From positions 1-47,423 of the forward strand of contig JAATGJ010000163.1 of the NCBI GenBank assembly GCA_015654695.1: a DNA stretch of 47,423 nt. Reading direction: 5' to 3'. This document shows, piece after piece, positions 24,479-33,711 of this stretch (position 1 is its first letter; each line of letters opens with the position of its first letter). The notes below the pieces were generated by a model. That model was not told the DNA's origin. It ran no database searches and was given only the letters and a program-made list of their open reading frames with translations. The position numbers and the translations under genes are program-made. The DNA is from Chitinophagales bacterium. Its GTDB lineage: Bacteria; Bacteroidota; Bacteroidia; Chitinophagales; Chitinophagaceae.

Positions 24479-26998
24479 ATGAATAAATGGCTTCTCCTAT
24501 TACTGCTTCCGGTGATGGCATTCGGGCAAAAGCAGGACCCCAAAGCCTGGATACGCATTAATCAACTGGGCTATATTCCGGAAGGTGTAAAAGTGGCGGT
24601 ATGGTGCAGCAAAGAGGAGCTGGCAATAAGTACCTGGCAACTCACAGACGCTATAACCAAAAAGATTGTTCTTTCAGGCAAGGCAGGCGAAGCGTTTGGC
24701 GCCTATGGCCCCTTTGTTCAAACTTATCGTTTAAATTTTTCTTCATTTAAAACACCCGGACGTTATTACCTGCAGGCAGGTGGGGCATCATCTCCTGAAT
24801 TTGAAATAGGCGATGAGGTATATAAAGGAGCGGCTGATTTTTGTTTGCGGTATATGCGGCAGCAGCGAAGCGGGTTCAATCCTTTTCTGAAAGACAGTTG
24901 CCATACGCATGATGGATACGTGCTGTATGGAGAAAAAGCCGGTATCAAAGACAGTACCTATATTGATGCAAGCGGAGGCTGGCATGATGCCAGTGATTAC
25001 CTGCAATATTCCACCACTTCCGCCAATGCTACCTATCATTTGCTGATGGCGTACCGTGATTTCCCCAAAGTTTTTACTGATGAAAAACAGGCAAACGGAT
25101 TAGATGGAAAGAATGGAACGGCTGATGTACTGGACGAAGCGAAATGGGGACTGGACTGGTTATTGAAAATGCACCCGAAAGATGACTGGCTATTCAACCA
25201 GGTGGGTGATGACCGCGATCACCAGGGAATGAGAATACCGAAAGAAGATAGTTTTTATGGAAGAGGATTTGAACGACCTGTATATTTTGTAAGTGGTGAG
25301 CCACAGCAAAGGGGGAAGTTTATGAATGCCACAACGGGTACGAGTTCGACGGCAGGAAAGTTTGCAAGTGCGTTTGCGTTGGGTGCGGAGTTGTTTTCAA
25401 CTAAGAAACGTGTATACGCTGATACATTAATTGAAAAAGCTGTTACCTCTTTTTTCTTTGGAACGAAAAAAATAGGTGTGACACAAACTGCTTCTGTAAG
25501 GTCTCCATACATATATGCTGAAGAAAATTGGAGCGATGATATGGAATTGGCAGGGGCAGCCATTCAGGCTTATGAAAAAGTAACAGGGAAACAAACGGGT
25601 GTTTTTTTCAGGTCAGACAAAGGACTCATGTATTATGCAAAAAAAGAACCAATAACTCCTTGGCTTGGTTCTGATACTGCTAAGCATTATCAATGGTATC
25701 CTTTCATCAATCTTGGGCATTATGACTTAGCTAAACAATTAAAAGATAAAAAAAGAAATACAGTCATAGGTTATTACAAAGAAGGAATACAACGAGTCTG
25801 GAACAAAGCAAAGTCAAATGCTTTCTATCGGGGTATTCCATTCATCTGGTGTAGTAATAACCTTACCACTTCTTTTGCCATTCAATGCTATTGGTACAGA
25901 GAGTTGACAAAGGATAAAACTTTTTCAGAATTAGAACAGGCCAACTTTGACTGGCTATTTGGTTGCAATCCCTGGGGAACAAGTATGGTCTATGGCCTGC
26001 CATCATGGGGCGACACACCGGTTGATCCGCATTCTGCATTTACTCATTTAAAAAATTACCCGATTGATGGTGGTTTGATTGACGGGCCAGTCTATACGAG
26101 CATTTATAAAAACCTTATCGGTATAACATTGTATCAGCCGGATGAATATGCTAATTTTCAAAGCGGACTTGCAGTATATCATGATGATTATGGCGACTAC
26201 AGTACTAACGAGCCAACAATGGATGGGACAGCATCATTGATTTATTTGCTGGCTGCGAAGGAGGCGGAGACAGCCTTCTCCTTTGGAGAGGGTTGGGAGA
26301 GGTCTCATGGCGCTATCATTAGAGGCGATAGTACACAAAAGAAAATAGCATTGGTTTTTACCGGTGATGAATTTGCAGATGGTGGTAATTTCATAGCCCA
26401 GACTTTACAAGAACAAAAAATAAAAGCCTCTTTCTTTTTAACCGGGAGGTTTTACGCAAATACCGCTTTCAAAAAAACAATTCAACGATTAAAGAAGGAC
26501 GGGCATTACCTGGGCCCGCATTCCAACGAACACTTATTGTATTGCGATTGGAGCAATCGGGATAGTTTGCTGGTAACAAAAGAAGATTTTACTAACGACC
26601 TTCTTGTCAACCTGGATATAATGCGCGGCGAAGGAATAAATACTGTTAATACTCAATACTTCCTCCCTACTTACGAATGGTATAATGATAGTATAGCTGC
26701 ATGGACAAAAGACCTGGGTCTCCGGCTTATCAATTTTACCCCGGGTACAAAAAGCAATGCGGACTATACTACTCCTGGAATGAAGAACTACCGCAGCAGT
26801 GAAGAAATTTATAATTCCATCATTGATTTTGAAGGGTCCCGTTCTTCCGGGCTTAACGGATTTATACTTTTACTCCATACCGGCACCGATCCGAAAAGGA
26901 CGGATAAATTGTATAAACGCCTGCCCGAACTGATAAAATTTCTGAAAGCCAAAGGGTATCATTTTCAGACTATTGAACAACTCTTAAAGCTTGATTAA
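24479..26998 (+). CDS. GH9 glycoside hydrolase fused to a NodB deacetylase
   Basis: An 839-residue secreted protein: signal peptide (LLLLLLPVMAFGQ), a CelD_N Ig-like domain (about 25-110), a GH9 (alpha/alpha)6 domain (about 120-600) with the D170/D173 pair in GGWHDASDY and probable acid E578 in TNEPTMDGTA, then a NodB/CE4 domain (about 620-835) with FTGDEF and the metal-site PHSNEH. GH9 includes endoglucanases and exo-glucosaminidases; the deacetylase partner favours an amino-sugar glycan such as chitin oligomers. The linker residues about 595-610 (FSFGEGWERSHG) are encoded by a dispersed repeat. Confidence 0.88.
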   Translation: MNKWLLLLLLPVMAFGQKQDPKAWIRINQLGYIPEGVKVAVWCSKEELAISTWQLTDAITKKIVLSGKAGEAFGAYGPFVQTYRLNFSSFKTPGRYYLQAGGASSPEFEIGDEVYKGAADFCLRYMRQQRSGFNPFLKDSCHTHDGYVLYGEKAGIKDSTYIDASGGWHDASDYLQYSTTSANATYHLLMAYRDFPKVFTDEKQANGLDGKNGTADVLDEAKWGLDWLLKMHPKDDWLFNQVGDDRDHQGMRIPKEDSFYGRGFERPVYFVSGEPQQRGKFMNATTGTSSTAGKFASAFALGAELFSTKKRVYADTLIEKAVTSFFFGTKKIGVTQTASVRSPYIYAEENWSDDMELAGAAIQAYEKVTGKQTGVFFRSDKGLMYYAKKEPITPWLGSDTAKHYQWYPFINLGHYDLAKQLKDKKRNTVIGYYKEGIQRVWNKAKSNAFYRGIPFIWCSNNLTTSFAIQCYWYRELTKDKTFSELEQANFDWLFGCNPWGTSMVYGLPSWGDTPVDPHSAFTHLKNYPIDGGLIDGPVYTSIYKNLIGITLYQPDEYANFQSGLAVYHDDYGDYSTNEPTMDGTASLIYLLAAKEAETAFSFGEGWERSHGAIIRGDSTQKKIALVFTGDEFADGGNFIAQTLQEQKIKASFFLTGRFYANTAFKKTIQRLKKDGHYLGPHSNEHLLYCDWSNRDSLLVTKEDFTNDLLVNLDIMRGEGINTVNTQYFLPTYEWYNDSIAAWTKDLGLRLINFTPGTKSNADYTTPGMKNYRSSEEIYNSIIDFEGSRSSGLNGFILLLHTGTDPKRTDKLYKRLPELIKFLKAKGYHFQTIEQLLKLD
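26268..26307. repeat. dispersed repeat inside the GH9-NodB linker
   Basis: CCTTCTCC (26274-26281) and GGAGAGG (26285-26291) form a hairpin followed by GTTGGGAGAGG. Sequences of this type, translated as SFGEGWGE-like peptides, are scattered in Bacteroidota genomes. Here it lies between two enzyme domains and keeps the frame. Confidence 0.6.
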
Positions 26999-27024
26999 AA
27001 TCAACCTGATTCCACGCTTTTCAC

Positions 27025-27056
27025 TTGTCATTCTCCGCCCTCCTTCCTTATCTTTG
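27025..27056 (+). promoter_or_regulatory. promoter of the fatty-acid hydroxylase gene
   Basis: TTG at 27025-27027 and a perfect -7 box TATCTTTG at 27049-27056 (21-bp spacer). The -7 box ends only 4 bp before the ATG at 27061, so the transcript is expected to be leaderless or nearly so. Confidence 0.55.
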
Positions 27057-27060
27057 AACC

Positions 27061-27729
27061 ATGGAGTTCGAAAAAATTCATAACAAGGGGCAGGCGCGGC
27101 TTTTCAATAATCCCTACCTCGAAATGCTCACCAAAACCCATCCATTGGTGATCTGGGGTATGTATCTTCCAGTGATCGTGTATATGCTTTATTACAGTAA
27201 TACAAGACTTGGATCCCCGGCATTACGTGTTATTCTCATATTCATCAGCGGTATATTTTTCTGGAGTTTTTTTGAATATTTAGCACACCGTTTCCTTTTT
27301 CACATGGTAGCGAACAGCCCGAGGGCAAAAAAATTCATTTATACCCTGCATGGAAATCATCATCATTACCCGAGAGACAGGCAAAGATTGTTCATGCCAC
27401 CGGTACCAAGCTTAATTATTACCTCAACTATTTTTGGCCTGATGTACCTGATCATGAGGCAAAATGCCTTCATGTTTTTTCCCGGGTTTATTCTCGGTTA
27501 CCTGATGTATGGAACCATGCATTATGCTATCCATGCATGGAACCCACCGTTCAAATGGATGAAACCGCTATGGAGAAACCACCACCTGCATCATTATAAA
27601 AATGAACATAATGGTTATGGTGTCAGTTCTACTGTCTGGGACCATGTATTTGGAACCATGTTCGACCTGAAAAAAGAAAAAGAAGATAAAGAAAAGGTGA
27701 AGGAACTCACGTTCGAGAAAAGGAAATAA
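27061..27729 (+). CDS. fatty acid 2-hydroxylase family membrane protein
   Basis: A 222-residue integral membrane di-iron oxygenase of the sterol desaturase/fatty acid hydroxylase superfamily. The His boxes are HRFLFH, HGNHHHY, HYAIH and HHLHHY, between about four TM helices. Size and motif spacing fit the fatty acid 2-hydroxylase (FA2H/Scs7) group, which would 2-hydroxylate fatty acids of sphingolipids or LPS, plausible in this phylum. Confidence 0.88.
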   Translation: MEFEKIHNKGQARLFNNPYLEMLTKTHPLVIWGMYLPVIVYMLYYSNTRLGSPALRVILIFISGIFFWSFFEYLAHRFLFHMVANSPRAKKFIYTLHGNHHHYPRDRQRLFMPPVPSLIITSTIFGLMYLIMRQNAFMFFPGFILGYLMYGTMHYAIHAWNPPFKWMKPLWRNHHLHHYKNEHNGYGVSSTVWDHVFGTMFDLKKEKEDKEKVKELTFEKRK

Positions 27730-27761
27730 AAAGATTTCTTACATCAGCCTTCATTGCTCCA

Positions 27762-28082
27762 TCACCACTTATCATCTTCCGGGATATTATTGTTCCCTTT
27801 TGTTTCCTTCCTGCTTTTTATTTTCTGTATTTGCCGTTCAATAATAAGGTCTGCGATAACAAATCCTGCATCTTCTCCCGGCTTTTCTTTCAGCAGTTGT
27901 TTAAGTTTTCCTTCATTTACATCAATTCTGTATAAAACGGATACCAGTTTCTGAAAATCATGTACAATAAGATGATGAATATGGGCAGAGAGTTTACTGC
28001 GTAACTCTTCCCCGGCGATTTTTACCGGCAATTCGATTTCCAGGTCGTTCCTGATCAGTGTTACCAGTTCATTTTCATTCAT
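27762..28082 (-). CDS. conserved hypothetical protein
   Basis: A 106-residue, mainly helical, soluble protein with a charged C-terminus. No domain recognised. It follows the TIGR02757 gene by one base, so the two form an operon, probably translationally coupled. Its convergence with the hydroxylase gene leaves only 32 bp. Confidence 0.7.
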   Translation of the reverse strand: MNENELVTLIRNDLEIELPVKIAGEELRSKLSAHIHHLIVHDFQKLVSVLYRIDVNEGKLKQLLKEKPGEDAGFVIADLIIERQIQKIKSRKETKGNNNIPEDDKW

Positions 28083-28083
28083 A

Positions 28084-28845
28084 TCATAGCTTTTCGATTA
28101 CCCCAAGACTAAATAAAGCAAAATCATATTTTACAGGATCATTCTTATCCAATGTACGGAGATAGCTGGTTAGTTCAATGGCCGCGATCCAGTCGGTTTG
28201 TTTTCGTTGAAGAATATGCAGGCGCCTGGCTACTCTTGCTACATGAAGATCTACGGGGCAAATAAGTTGTGATGGTGAAATGTTTTTCCAGATGCCAAAA
28301 TCAACAGCTTTTTCATCTTTGCGAACCATCCAGCGCAGAAACATATTCAGCCGTTTGCAGGTTGAATTTTTTTCCGGGGATGAAATATGCTTTTTTGTTC
28401 TTGCCGGAACTTCTTCTAAGGAGAAAAAATAATGATGAAAACCGGTTAGCATTTCTTCTATGGTATGCCCGTGAAGGGTAAATGCTGTTTCCAGGCTTTC
28501 ATGTTTTGAATAATGCTGTTGCAGAAATTCTATAAAATATAAAAGATCAGTGGTATTAAAAGTCCGGTGTTTAAATGCCAGTAAGTTTTTTAATGAAAGT
28601 TCATCATAGTTCCGGCAAAATTCATAGGGTTGCATTTCCATCAATTGCATCAGTTCTTTTGACTTCCGGATAATAGTAGTACGGTTGCCCCACGCAAAGA
28701 TGGCTGCAAAGAACCCGGCAATTTCAATATCCTGTTTTTTAGTAAAAAGATGGGGAACACAAACAGGATCATCCGTAATAAAAAAAGGTTGATTGTATTG
28801 ATCAACCTTACTGTCGAGAAATTCTTTCAGATTTTTTTTATTCAT
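28084..28845 (-). CDS. TIGR02757 (DUF2400) family protein
   Basis: A 253-residue protein matching the TIGR02757 family by its pattern: DDPVCVPHLFTKKQDIEIAGF, FAWGNRTTII, RLNMFLRWMVRKD and CPVDLHVARVAR. The RWMVR and PVDxHV stretches resemble HhH-GPD DNA glycosylase relatives, but no activity has been shown to my knowledge. Widespread in Bacteroidota as a single-copy gene. Operon with the 28082 gene. Confidence 0.88.
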   Translation of the reverse strand: MNKKNLKEFLDSKVDQYNQPFFITDDPVCVPHLFTKKQDIEIAGFFAAIFAWGNRTTIIRKSKELMQLMEMQPYEFCRNYDELSLKNLLAFKHRTFNTTDLLYFIEFLQQHYSKHESLETAFTLHGHTIEEMLTGFHHYFFSLEEVPARTKKHISSPEKNSTCKRLNMFLRWMVRKDEKAVDFGIWKNISPSQLICPVDLHVARVARRLHILQRKQTDWIAAIELTSYLRTLDKNDPVKYDFALFSLGVIEKL

Positions 28846-28855
28846 TCTTCGAAAA

Positions 28856-29002
28856 TCAGACGACCCTGTCGCCCCTGATTAACCGAAGCAAGATCGCAAT
28901 AATTGCAACAACAAGCAAAATATGAATGAGTTGTCCTGCTGAAAAAACAAAAAATCCAAGTACCCATCCAATAAGAAGAATGACTGCTACCAGGTAAAGC
29001 AT
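28856..29002 (-). CDS. lmo0937/DUF5670-type small membrane protein
   Basis: A 48-residue protein with two hydrophobic helices: MLYLVAVILLIGWVLGFFVF and a second, ILLVVAIIAILLRLIRG, ending in GDRVV. This is the typical sequence of the lmo0937 family (DUF5670), often linked to stress responses; function unknown. The start ATG is at 29002. Confidence 0.85.
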   Translation of the reverse strand: MLYLVAVILLIGWVLGFFVFSAGQLIHILLVVAIIAILLRLIRGDRVV

Positions 29003-29188
29003 GATAAAAAGTTTAAAGATTACTATTCCGGTTTCTACCCATGCTGATTTTGCTAAATTTGTGCCAATAGCTAAAAGATGACAACAGGCAGCGCTTATTG
29101 TTTAATTAGCAGTAGTTTAAAGAGAATAAAACAAATTCTTATAATGTCTTGCGGGCAATTAAGTGAGGAAAAATTTCCATAGAAAAAT

Positions 29189-30277
29189 TTATTTCATCAG
29201 TTCTTTCATTATTACCAGGCCAAGCCCGTCACTGGTTGCATTTTTATTGAACTGGTTGATTACAACAATCACTGCTTTGTTTTTCTCTTTTGTAAATGCG
29301 CCAAAGGTGGAGAAACCATAGGTGCCGCCGTTGTGCCAATAGACAACGGGTTTATCTTTTTCTTCATAAGTATGCCATGCCCGGCATACCTTCATTACCG
29401 GCGCGATAGTAACAGTAGGTTCCAGTAATTTATCAACTACCTGTTTTGATTTATCATGCACAGGTTTCAGCATACACTGGAAATAGGTCAGCATTTCTCC
29501 GGCTGAACATTTCAATGTGCCGGCAGGCGCTAACACATCAGCTTTCCAATAGTCGGATTTATTACCTTCAAAATAACCCTGGCCCTTATTTTTTATTCCG
29601 TCAATTGTTTCGTCAGCATGATACGCCATTTTGAAAGGAAGAAAGATATATTCATCCAGTAATACCCTGTATGTTTTGCCGGTAATTCTTTCTGCTAACA
29701 AACCAGCCAGCCCTGCACCCAGATTAGAGTAATTGCTTTTTCCATCCGGCTTTGGTATACAATTTTTCAAATAAGCAAAAAGATCAGCAGCCGTGTAATA
29801 ATCATAAGGAGCCATAGCATGAGTAGTAAGGTCCATGTTCGCCGGAAGGCGTGGTAAGCCGGAAGTATGATTCATCAGGCCAAGAAAAGTGATACTTTCC
29901 AAAGCTTTATTTTGTTGAACTGAGTCAGGAAGATATTCCAGGACAGCACTGCTGTCGTTGATTCCTTTTTCTGTCAATATGCTTTCCAGGACATAAGCGG
30001 TGAATGTTTTGGTGATGCTGCCAATCTCAAAAATAGTAGCAGAATCAAAAAGCATTTTTTTGTCCGGATCGGCAAAACCAAAATTATAATACTTCCTTTC
30101 TCCATTGTTTAACACGCCAACGAAAATGCCCGGAACTTTTTGATTCTTGTACAGGCTATCCCCTTTCCTTTTAATGAATGAATCAAGAGCATTCTCCTGT
30201 TTATCCTGCTGTGCATTGCAGGATAAGAAAGATACAATTGAAATAAAACAGGCAAGTAAAGGAATTTTATTTTTCAT
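29189..30277 (-). CDS. serine hydrolase of the beta-lactamase family, lipoprotein
   Basis: A 362-residue class C-like serine hydrolase (AmpC/penicillin-binding fold). The ATG at 30277 opens a signal with a lipobox (SFLSC, Cys20). Catalytic motifs: S87-I-T-K90 in EIGSITKTF, YSN in KSNYSNLG and HNGGTYGF as the third motif. It likely acts in the periplasm as a peptidase or esterase rather than a true beta-lactamase. It begins one base before the end of the trans-sulfuration gene. Confidence 0.9.
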   Translation of the reverse strand: MKNKIPLLACFISIVSFLSCNAQQDKQENALDSFIKRKGDSLYKNQKVPGIFVGVLNNGERKYYNFGFADPDKKMLFDSATIFEIGSITKTFTAYVLESILTEKGINDSSAVLEYLPDSVQQNKALESITFLGLMNHTSGLPRLPANMDLTTHAMAPYDYYTAADLFAYLKNCIPKPDGKSNYSNLGAGLAGLLAERITGKTYRVLLDEYIFLPFKMAYHADETIDGIKNKGQGYFEGNKSDYWKADVLAPAGTLKCSAGEMLTYFQCMLKPVHDKSKQVVDKLLEPTVTIAPVMKVCRAWHTYEEKDKPVVYWHNGGTYGFSTFGAFTKEKNKAVIVVINQFNKNATSDGLGLVIMKELMK

Positions 30278-30278
30278 A

Positions 30279-31418
30279 CTAACCAATTGCTTGTTTTAGA
30301 TCTTCTGCCAGATCCTCCGCATCTTCAATGCCGATACTTAACCTGATCAGTGAATCGGTCAGCCCGTTTTTGATCCTTTCTTCTCTTGGAATAGAAGCAT
30401 GTGTCATCGAAGCGGGATGATTGATCAGCGACTCTACGCCACCAAGACTTTCCGCTAATGCGAATAGTTTGGTAGAAGAAAGTACCCGCATAGCATTTTC
30501 TACGCTATCATCTTCCAGGGTAAAGCTCAGCATACCACCGAAATCACTCATTTGTTTTTTAGCAACAGCATAACCGGGATGATCTTCAAAACCCGGCCAA
30601 TACACTTTTGCGATCTTAGGATGATTGCGCAGCCAGTTCGCAATGATCTTTCCATTCTCACAATGCTGCTTCATGCGTACATGCAATGTCTTAATACCCC
30701 GCAATACCAGGAAGCAATCCATCGGGCCGGGTACAGCGCCACAACTTTTTTGGATAAAATATAATTGTTCTCTCAGTGCCGCATCATTCATGATCAATGC
30801 GCCCTGTATCACATCGCTATGCCCGCCGAGATATTTGGTAGAAGAGTGCATGACGATATCTGCACCCAGGTCAAGCGGGTTTTGCAAACAGGGTGAAGCG
30901 AATGTATTATCCACTGCCAGGAGAATTTTTTTCTGTTTCGTGATAGCGGCTACTGCAGCAATATCCGTGATATTCATTAATGGATTAGTGGGTGTCTCTA
31001 ACCAGACTAATTTGGTTTTAGAAGTAATAGCCGAAGCCACATTTGAAACATCAGTTGTATCAACAGAGAGAAATTTGATGCCGAACTTTTCAAATATTTT
31101 AGTGAACATCCGGTAAGTGCCTCCGTACATATCACTGGCGGCAATTACTTCATCACCCGGCGACAATAATTTGATCACCGCATCTGTAGCCCCAACACCG
31201 CTGCTGAAAGCAAGACCATATTTTCCATTTTCAATAATGGCCAGGGCATCTTCCAACGCCTTGCGGGTAGGATTTTGTGAACGTGCATATTCATATCCTT
31301 TATTTTTTCCGGGCGCCTCCTGCACGTAGGTGGATGTCTGGTATATCGGTGTCATGATAGCGCCGGTGGATGGATCTGGCTCAGCGCCTGCATGTATAAA
31401 TTTTGTAGCCTGTTTCAT
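30279..31418 (-). CDS. trans-sulfuration PLP enzyme (cystathionine synthase/lyase type)
   Basis: A 379-residue Cys/Met-metabolism PLP enzyme. K195 in SSTKYLGGHSD binds PLP; YEYARSQNPTR and SDMYGGTYRM provide other cofactor contacts, and SLGGVESLINHPASMTH is the C-terminal signature. Chosen start is the ATG at 31418. Cystathionine gamma-synthase (MetB) and gamma-lyase cannot be told apart reliably by eye. Probably in an operon with the serine hydrolase downstream. Confidence 0.9.
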   Translation of the reverse strand: MKQATKFIHAGAEPDPSTGAIMTPIYQTSTYVQEAPGKNKGYEYARSQNPTRKALEDALAIIENGKYGLAFSSGVGATDAVIKLLSPGDEVIAASDMYGGTYRMFTKIFEKFGIKFLSVDTTDVSNVASAITSKTKLVWLETPTNPLMNITDIAAVAAITKQKKILLAVDNTFASPCLQNPLDLGADIVMHSSTKYLGGHSDVIQGALIMNDAALREQLYFIQKSCGAVPGPMDCFLVLRGIKTLHVRMKQHCENGKIIANWLRNHPKIAKVYWPGFEDHPGYAVAKKQMSDFGGMLSFTLEDDSVENAMRVLSSTKLFALAESLGGVESLINHPASMTHASIPREERIKNGLTDSLIRLSIGIEDAEDLAEDLKQAIG

Positions 31419-31740
31419 ATTACTGTTTAAGGCTGCAAAGATGAATAATTTTATGCGGTAATAGTTACCTCCGGTCAAAAGCTAACCAGTATTATTTTTT
31501 CCGGAAATGAGAGATATCAATTGAGCCAGTTAATAAGCGGGTAGTTCATTTCAACAATCTGCAATAAAACAAAGCGGTACCGGATAAATAATGATATAGC
31601 GGAAATAGATACTGGCGGGTAAAAACACGATGAGAAAATACATTAACAAAGGGTAAAACTCATCCTCATAATTTTTAATATTAGCATAATAATTGCCTGT
31701 ATCCGGCGGTTCCGGACCCTTAGAAAAACAATCCCAACCT
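31419..31740. other. 322-bp gene-free region
   Basis: It separates the minus-strand trans-sulfuration gene from the plus-strand T9SS gene. It is AT-rich and must carry both promoters, but no clear TAnnTTTG box, repeat or small gene was recognised. Confidence 0.3.
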
Positions 31741-33684
31741 GTGAGAATCAAATACCCGCTTATAAGAATACTGCTTTTGGCCGCCGCTATCTATGTTGGC
31801 ACGACAGTACAGGCGCAATTACCTCCCACGCAATGGGCGCTTCATTATGGCGGGGGCTCGGTGGATATTCCCTTTGTAATAAAATTTACCAGTGACGGCG
31901 GAACTATTGTCGCCGGATATACCGACTCAAAGGACGGTAATGTCAGCGCTCAACCTAACCGTGACTACTGGGATCTCTGGATCGTAAAGCTGGACCGTTG
32001 CGGAACTCTTCAATGGGAAAGATCATTTGGCGGAACGGGGTATGAAAGTGCAAGAGATGTGGCACAGACTGCTGATGGCGGTTATATTGTTCTGGGTGAA
32101 ACCAATTCAACAGATGGTGGAGTGGTAGCAGGGTATGGCGGCACCAAAGATATCTGGTTATTAAAACTGGCTGCATCCGGAAACCTGGAATGGCAAAAAC
32201 GATATGGCGGCAGCGGACTGGATATCGGTAATCATATAGAAATAACAAGCGACGGCGGCTATTTAATTGCTGCATCTTCTTCATCCAACAATGGCGATAT
32301 TACCGGCAATCACGGTACCGGTGGATACACTGATGGCGTGCTGATGAAATTAACAGCTGCGGGTGCGGTGCAATGGAGCAAATGTTTTGGCGGAAGCAAA
32401 AATGAAGAGTTATTCGACTTTGAAATAATGAATGGAATAACCTTTCTTACCGGTTTTACCAATTCAATTGATGGCGATATACCACCCGATCAAAAAAACT
32501 ATGATGTTTGGTTGCTGGCCATAGATCAAAACGGAAATAAAGTGTTCAGCAAAATATATGGCGGCTCACAAAATGATGTGGCTTACTGCATGACCAGGGG
32601 AGCTGACGGCTCATTAACCATGGCGGGATATACCACTTCCAACGATGGAGATGTCAGTGGTCCTAAAGGAAGCCAGGACTACTGGGTACTGAATGTTGAT
32701 CAAAAAGGAAAACTGAACTGGCAAAAAGATCTCGGCGGTTCGGATGCAGAGTATGCCAAAACAATCATTACAGATAAAGATAGCAGCTATATCATAGGAG
32801 GTATCTCCTATTCGGATGATGGTGATATCACCCATCCGCTTGGTGAAGGCGATTACTGGACGGTGAAACTTAGTGCCACTGGAAATATAATATGGGCAAA
32901 AAGCTGGGGTGGCAGTGATAATGATCATCTGCGGTCTATGATCACTAATACGGCCACGCAGGAATATTATCTCGCAGGTGATTCAGAATCAGGTGGCGGA
33001 GATTTTAATAACTCATGGGGTGAAGCGGATTTTGGCATTATTAAACTGAAAATACCTGAACTGCAAACCAAAGATTCAGCGGTATGTAATATAAATACTT
33101 TCGTGGCGCTGCGTGATACTTTGCAGGATGCCTGTGGTTATGACTCTGTTATTATTACGTACCGGCCTGTATTGCTTAACGGGCCCTTTAATAATATCAG
33201 GAAGGTAGATACAATTTTTGCAGGGCAAACTGTTATGCTGCATACCAATGGCAATGGAACTATTGCCTGGAATTCACATTCATCATTGAGTTGCATCAAT
33301 TGTCCTGACCCGGTGGCTTCTCCCATAGCTACTACTGTTTATACGGCTACCAATTATTTACCCAACGGTTGCCAGGTCCCTGATCAGTTCACGGTAGTGG
33401 TATTGAATGATGCCGTAGTGATGGTTCCTACCGCGTTCACTCCCAATGGCGATGGATTGAATGATTATTTCGGCCCTGTAGGGAAAGTACCGGAGGGATA
33501 TAAGCTGCAGTTATTTAACCGCAATGGTGAAGTAGTATTCAAAAGTTCATCCATTAATCAACGATGGAATGGTTTGTTTAAAGGAGTGCTGCAGCCTACC
33601 AGCGTTTTTATTTATTTAATTGACTATAAAGACCTGCAAAATAAAACACATCAGCAAAAAGGAACATTCATGCTGATACGGTAA
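31741..33684 (+). CDS. T9SS-exported repeat protein with gliding-type C-terminus
   Basis: A 647-residue secreted protein. The GTG at 31741 gives a signal peptide (LLLAAAIYVGTTVQAQ). About eight 50-60-residue repeats follow (GGSxxDxA..I..T.DGG.YI..G.T.S.DGDV), likely a beta-propeller. The C-terminus has VPTAFTPNGDGLNDYF and a final strand THQQKGTFMLIR, the T9SS type B (gliding-associated, CHU_C) sorting domain. Expected at the cell surface. The DUF1800 gene follows after 27 bp. Confidence 0.88.
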   Translation: MRIKYPLIRILLLAAAIYVGTTVQAQLPPTQWALHYGGGSVDIPFVIKFTSDGGTIVAGYTDSKDGNVSAQPNRDYWDLWIVKLDRCGTLQWERSFGGTGYESARDVAQTADGGYIVLGETNSTDGGVVAGYGGTKDIWLLKLAASGNLEWQKRYGGSGLDIGNHIEITSDGGYLIAASSSSNNGDITGNHGTGGYTDGVLMKLTAAGAVQWSKCFGGSKNEELFDFEIMNGITFLTGFTNSIDGDIPPDQKNYDVWLLAIDQNGNKVFSKIYGGSQNDVAYCMTRGADGSLTMAGYTTSNDGDVSGPKGSQDYWVLNVDQKGKLNWQKDLGGSDAEYAKTIITDKDSSYIIGGISYSDDGDITHPLGEGDYWTVKLSATGNIIWAKSWGGSDNDHLRSMITNTATQEYYLAGDSESGGGDFNNSWGEADFGIIKLKIPELQTKDSAVCNINTFVALRDTLQDACGYDSVIITYRPVLLNGPFNNIRKVDTIFAGQTVMLHTNGNGTIAWNSHSSLSCINCPDPVASPIATTVYTATNYLPNGCQVPDQFTVVVLNDAVVMVPTAFTPNGDGLNDYFGPVGKVPEGYKLQLFNRNGEVVFKSSSINQRWNGLFKGVLQPTSVFIYLIDYKDLQNKTHQQKGTFMLIR

Positions 33685-33711
33685 AAATGAATCACCGGAA
33701 AAACTACTACT

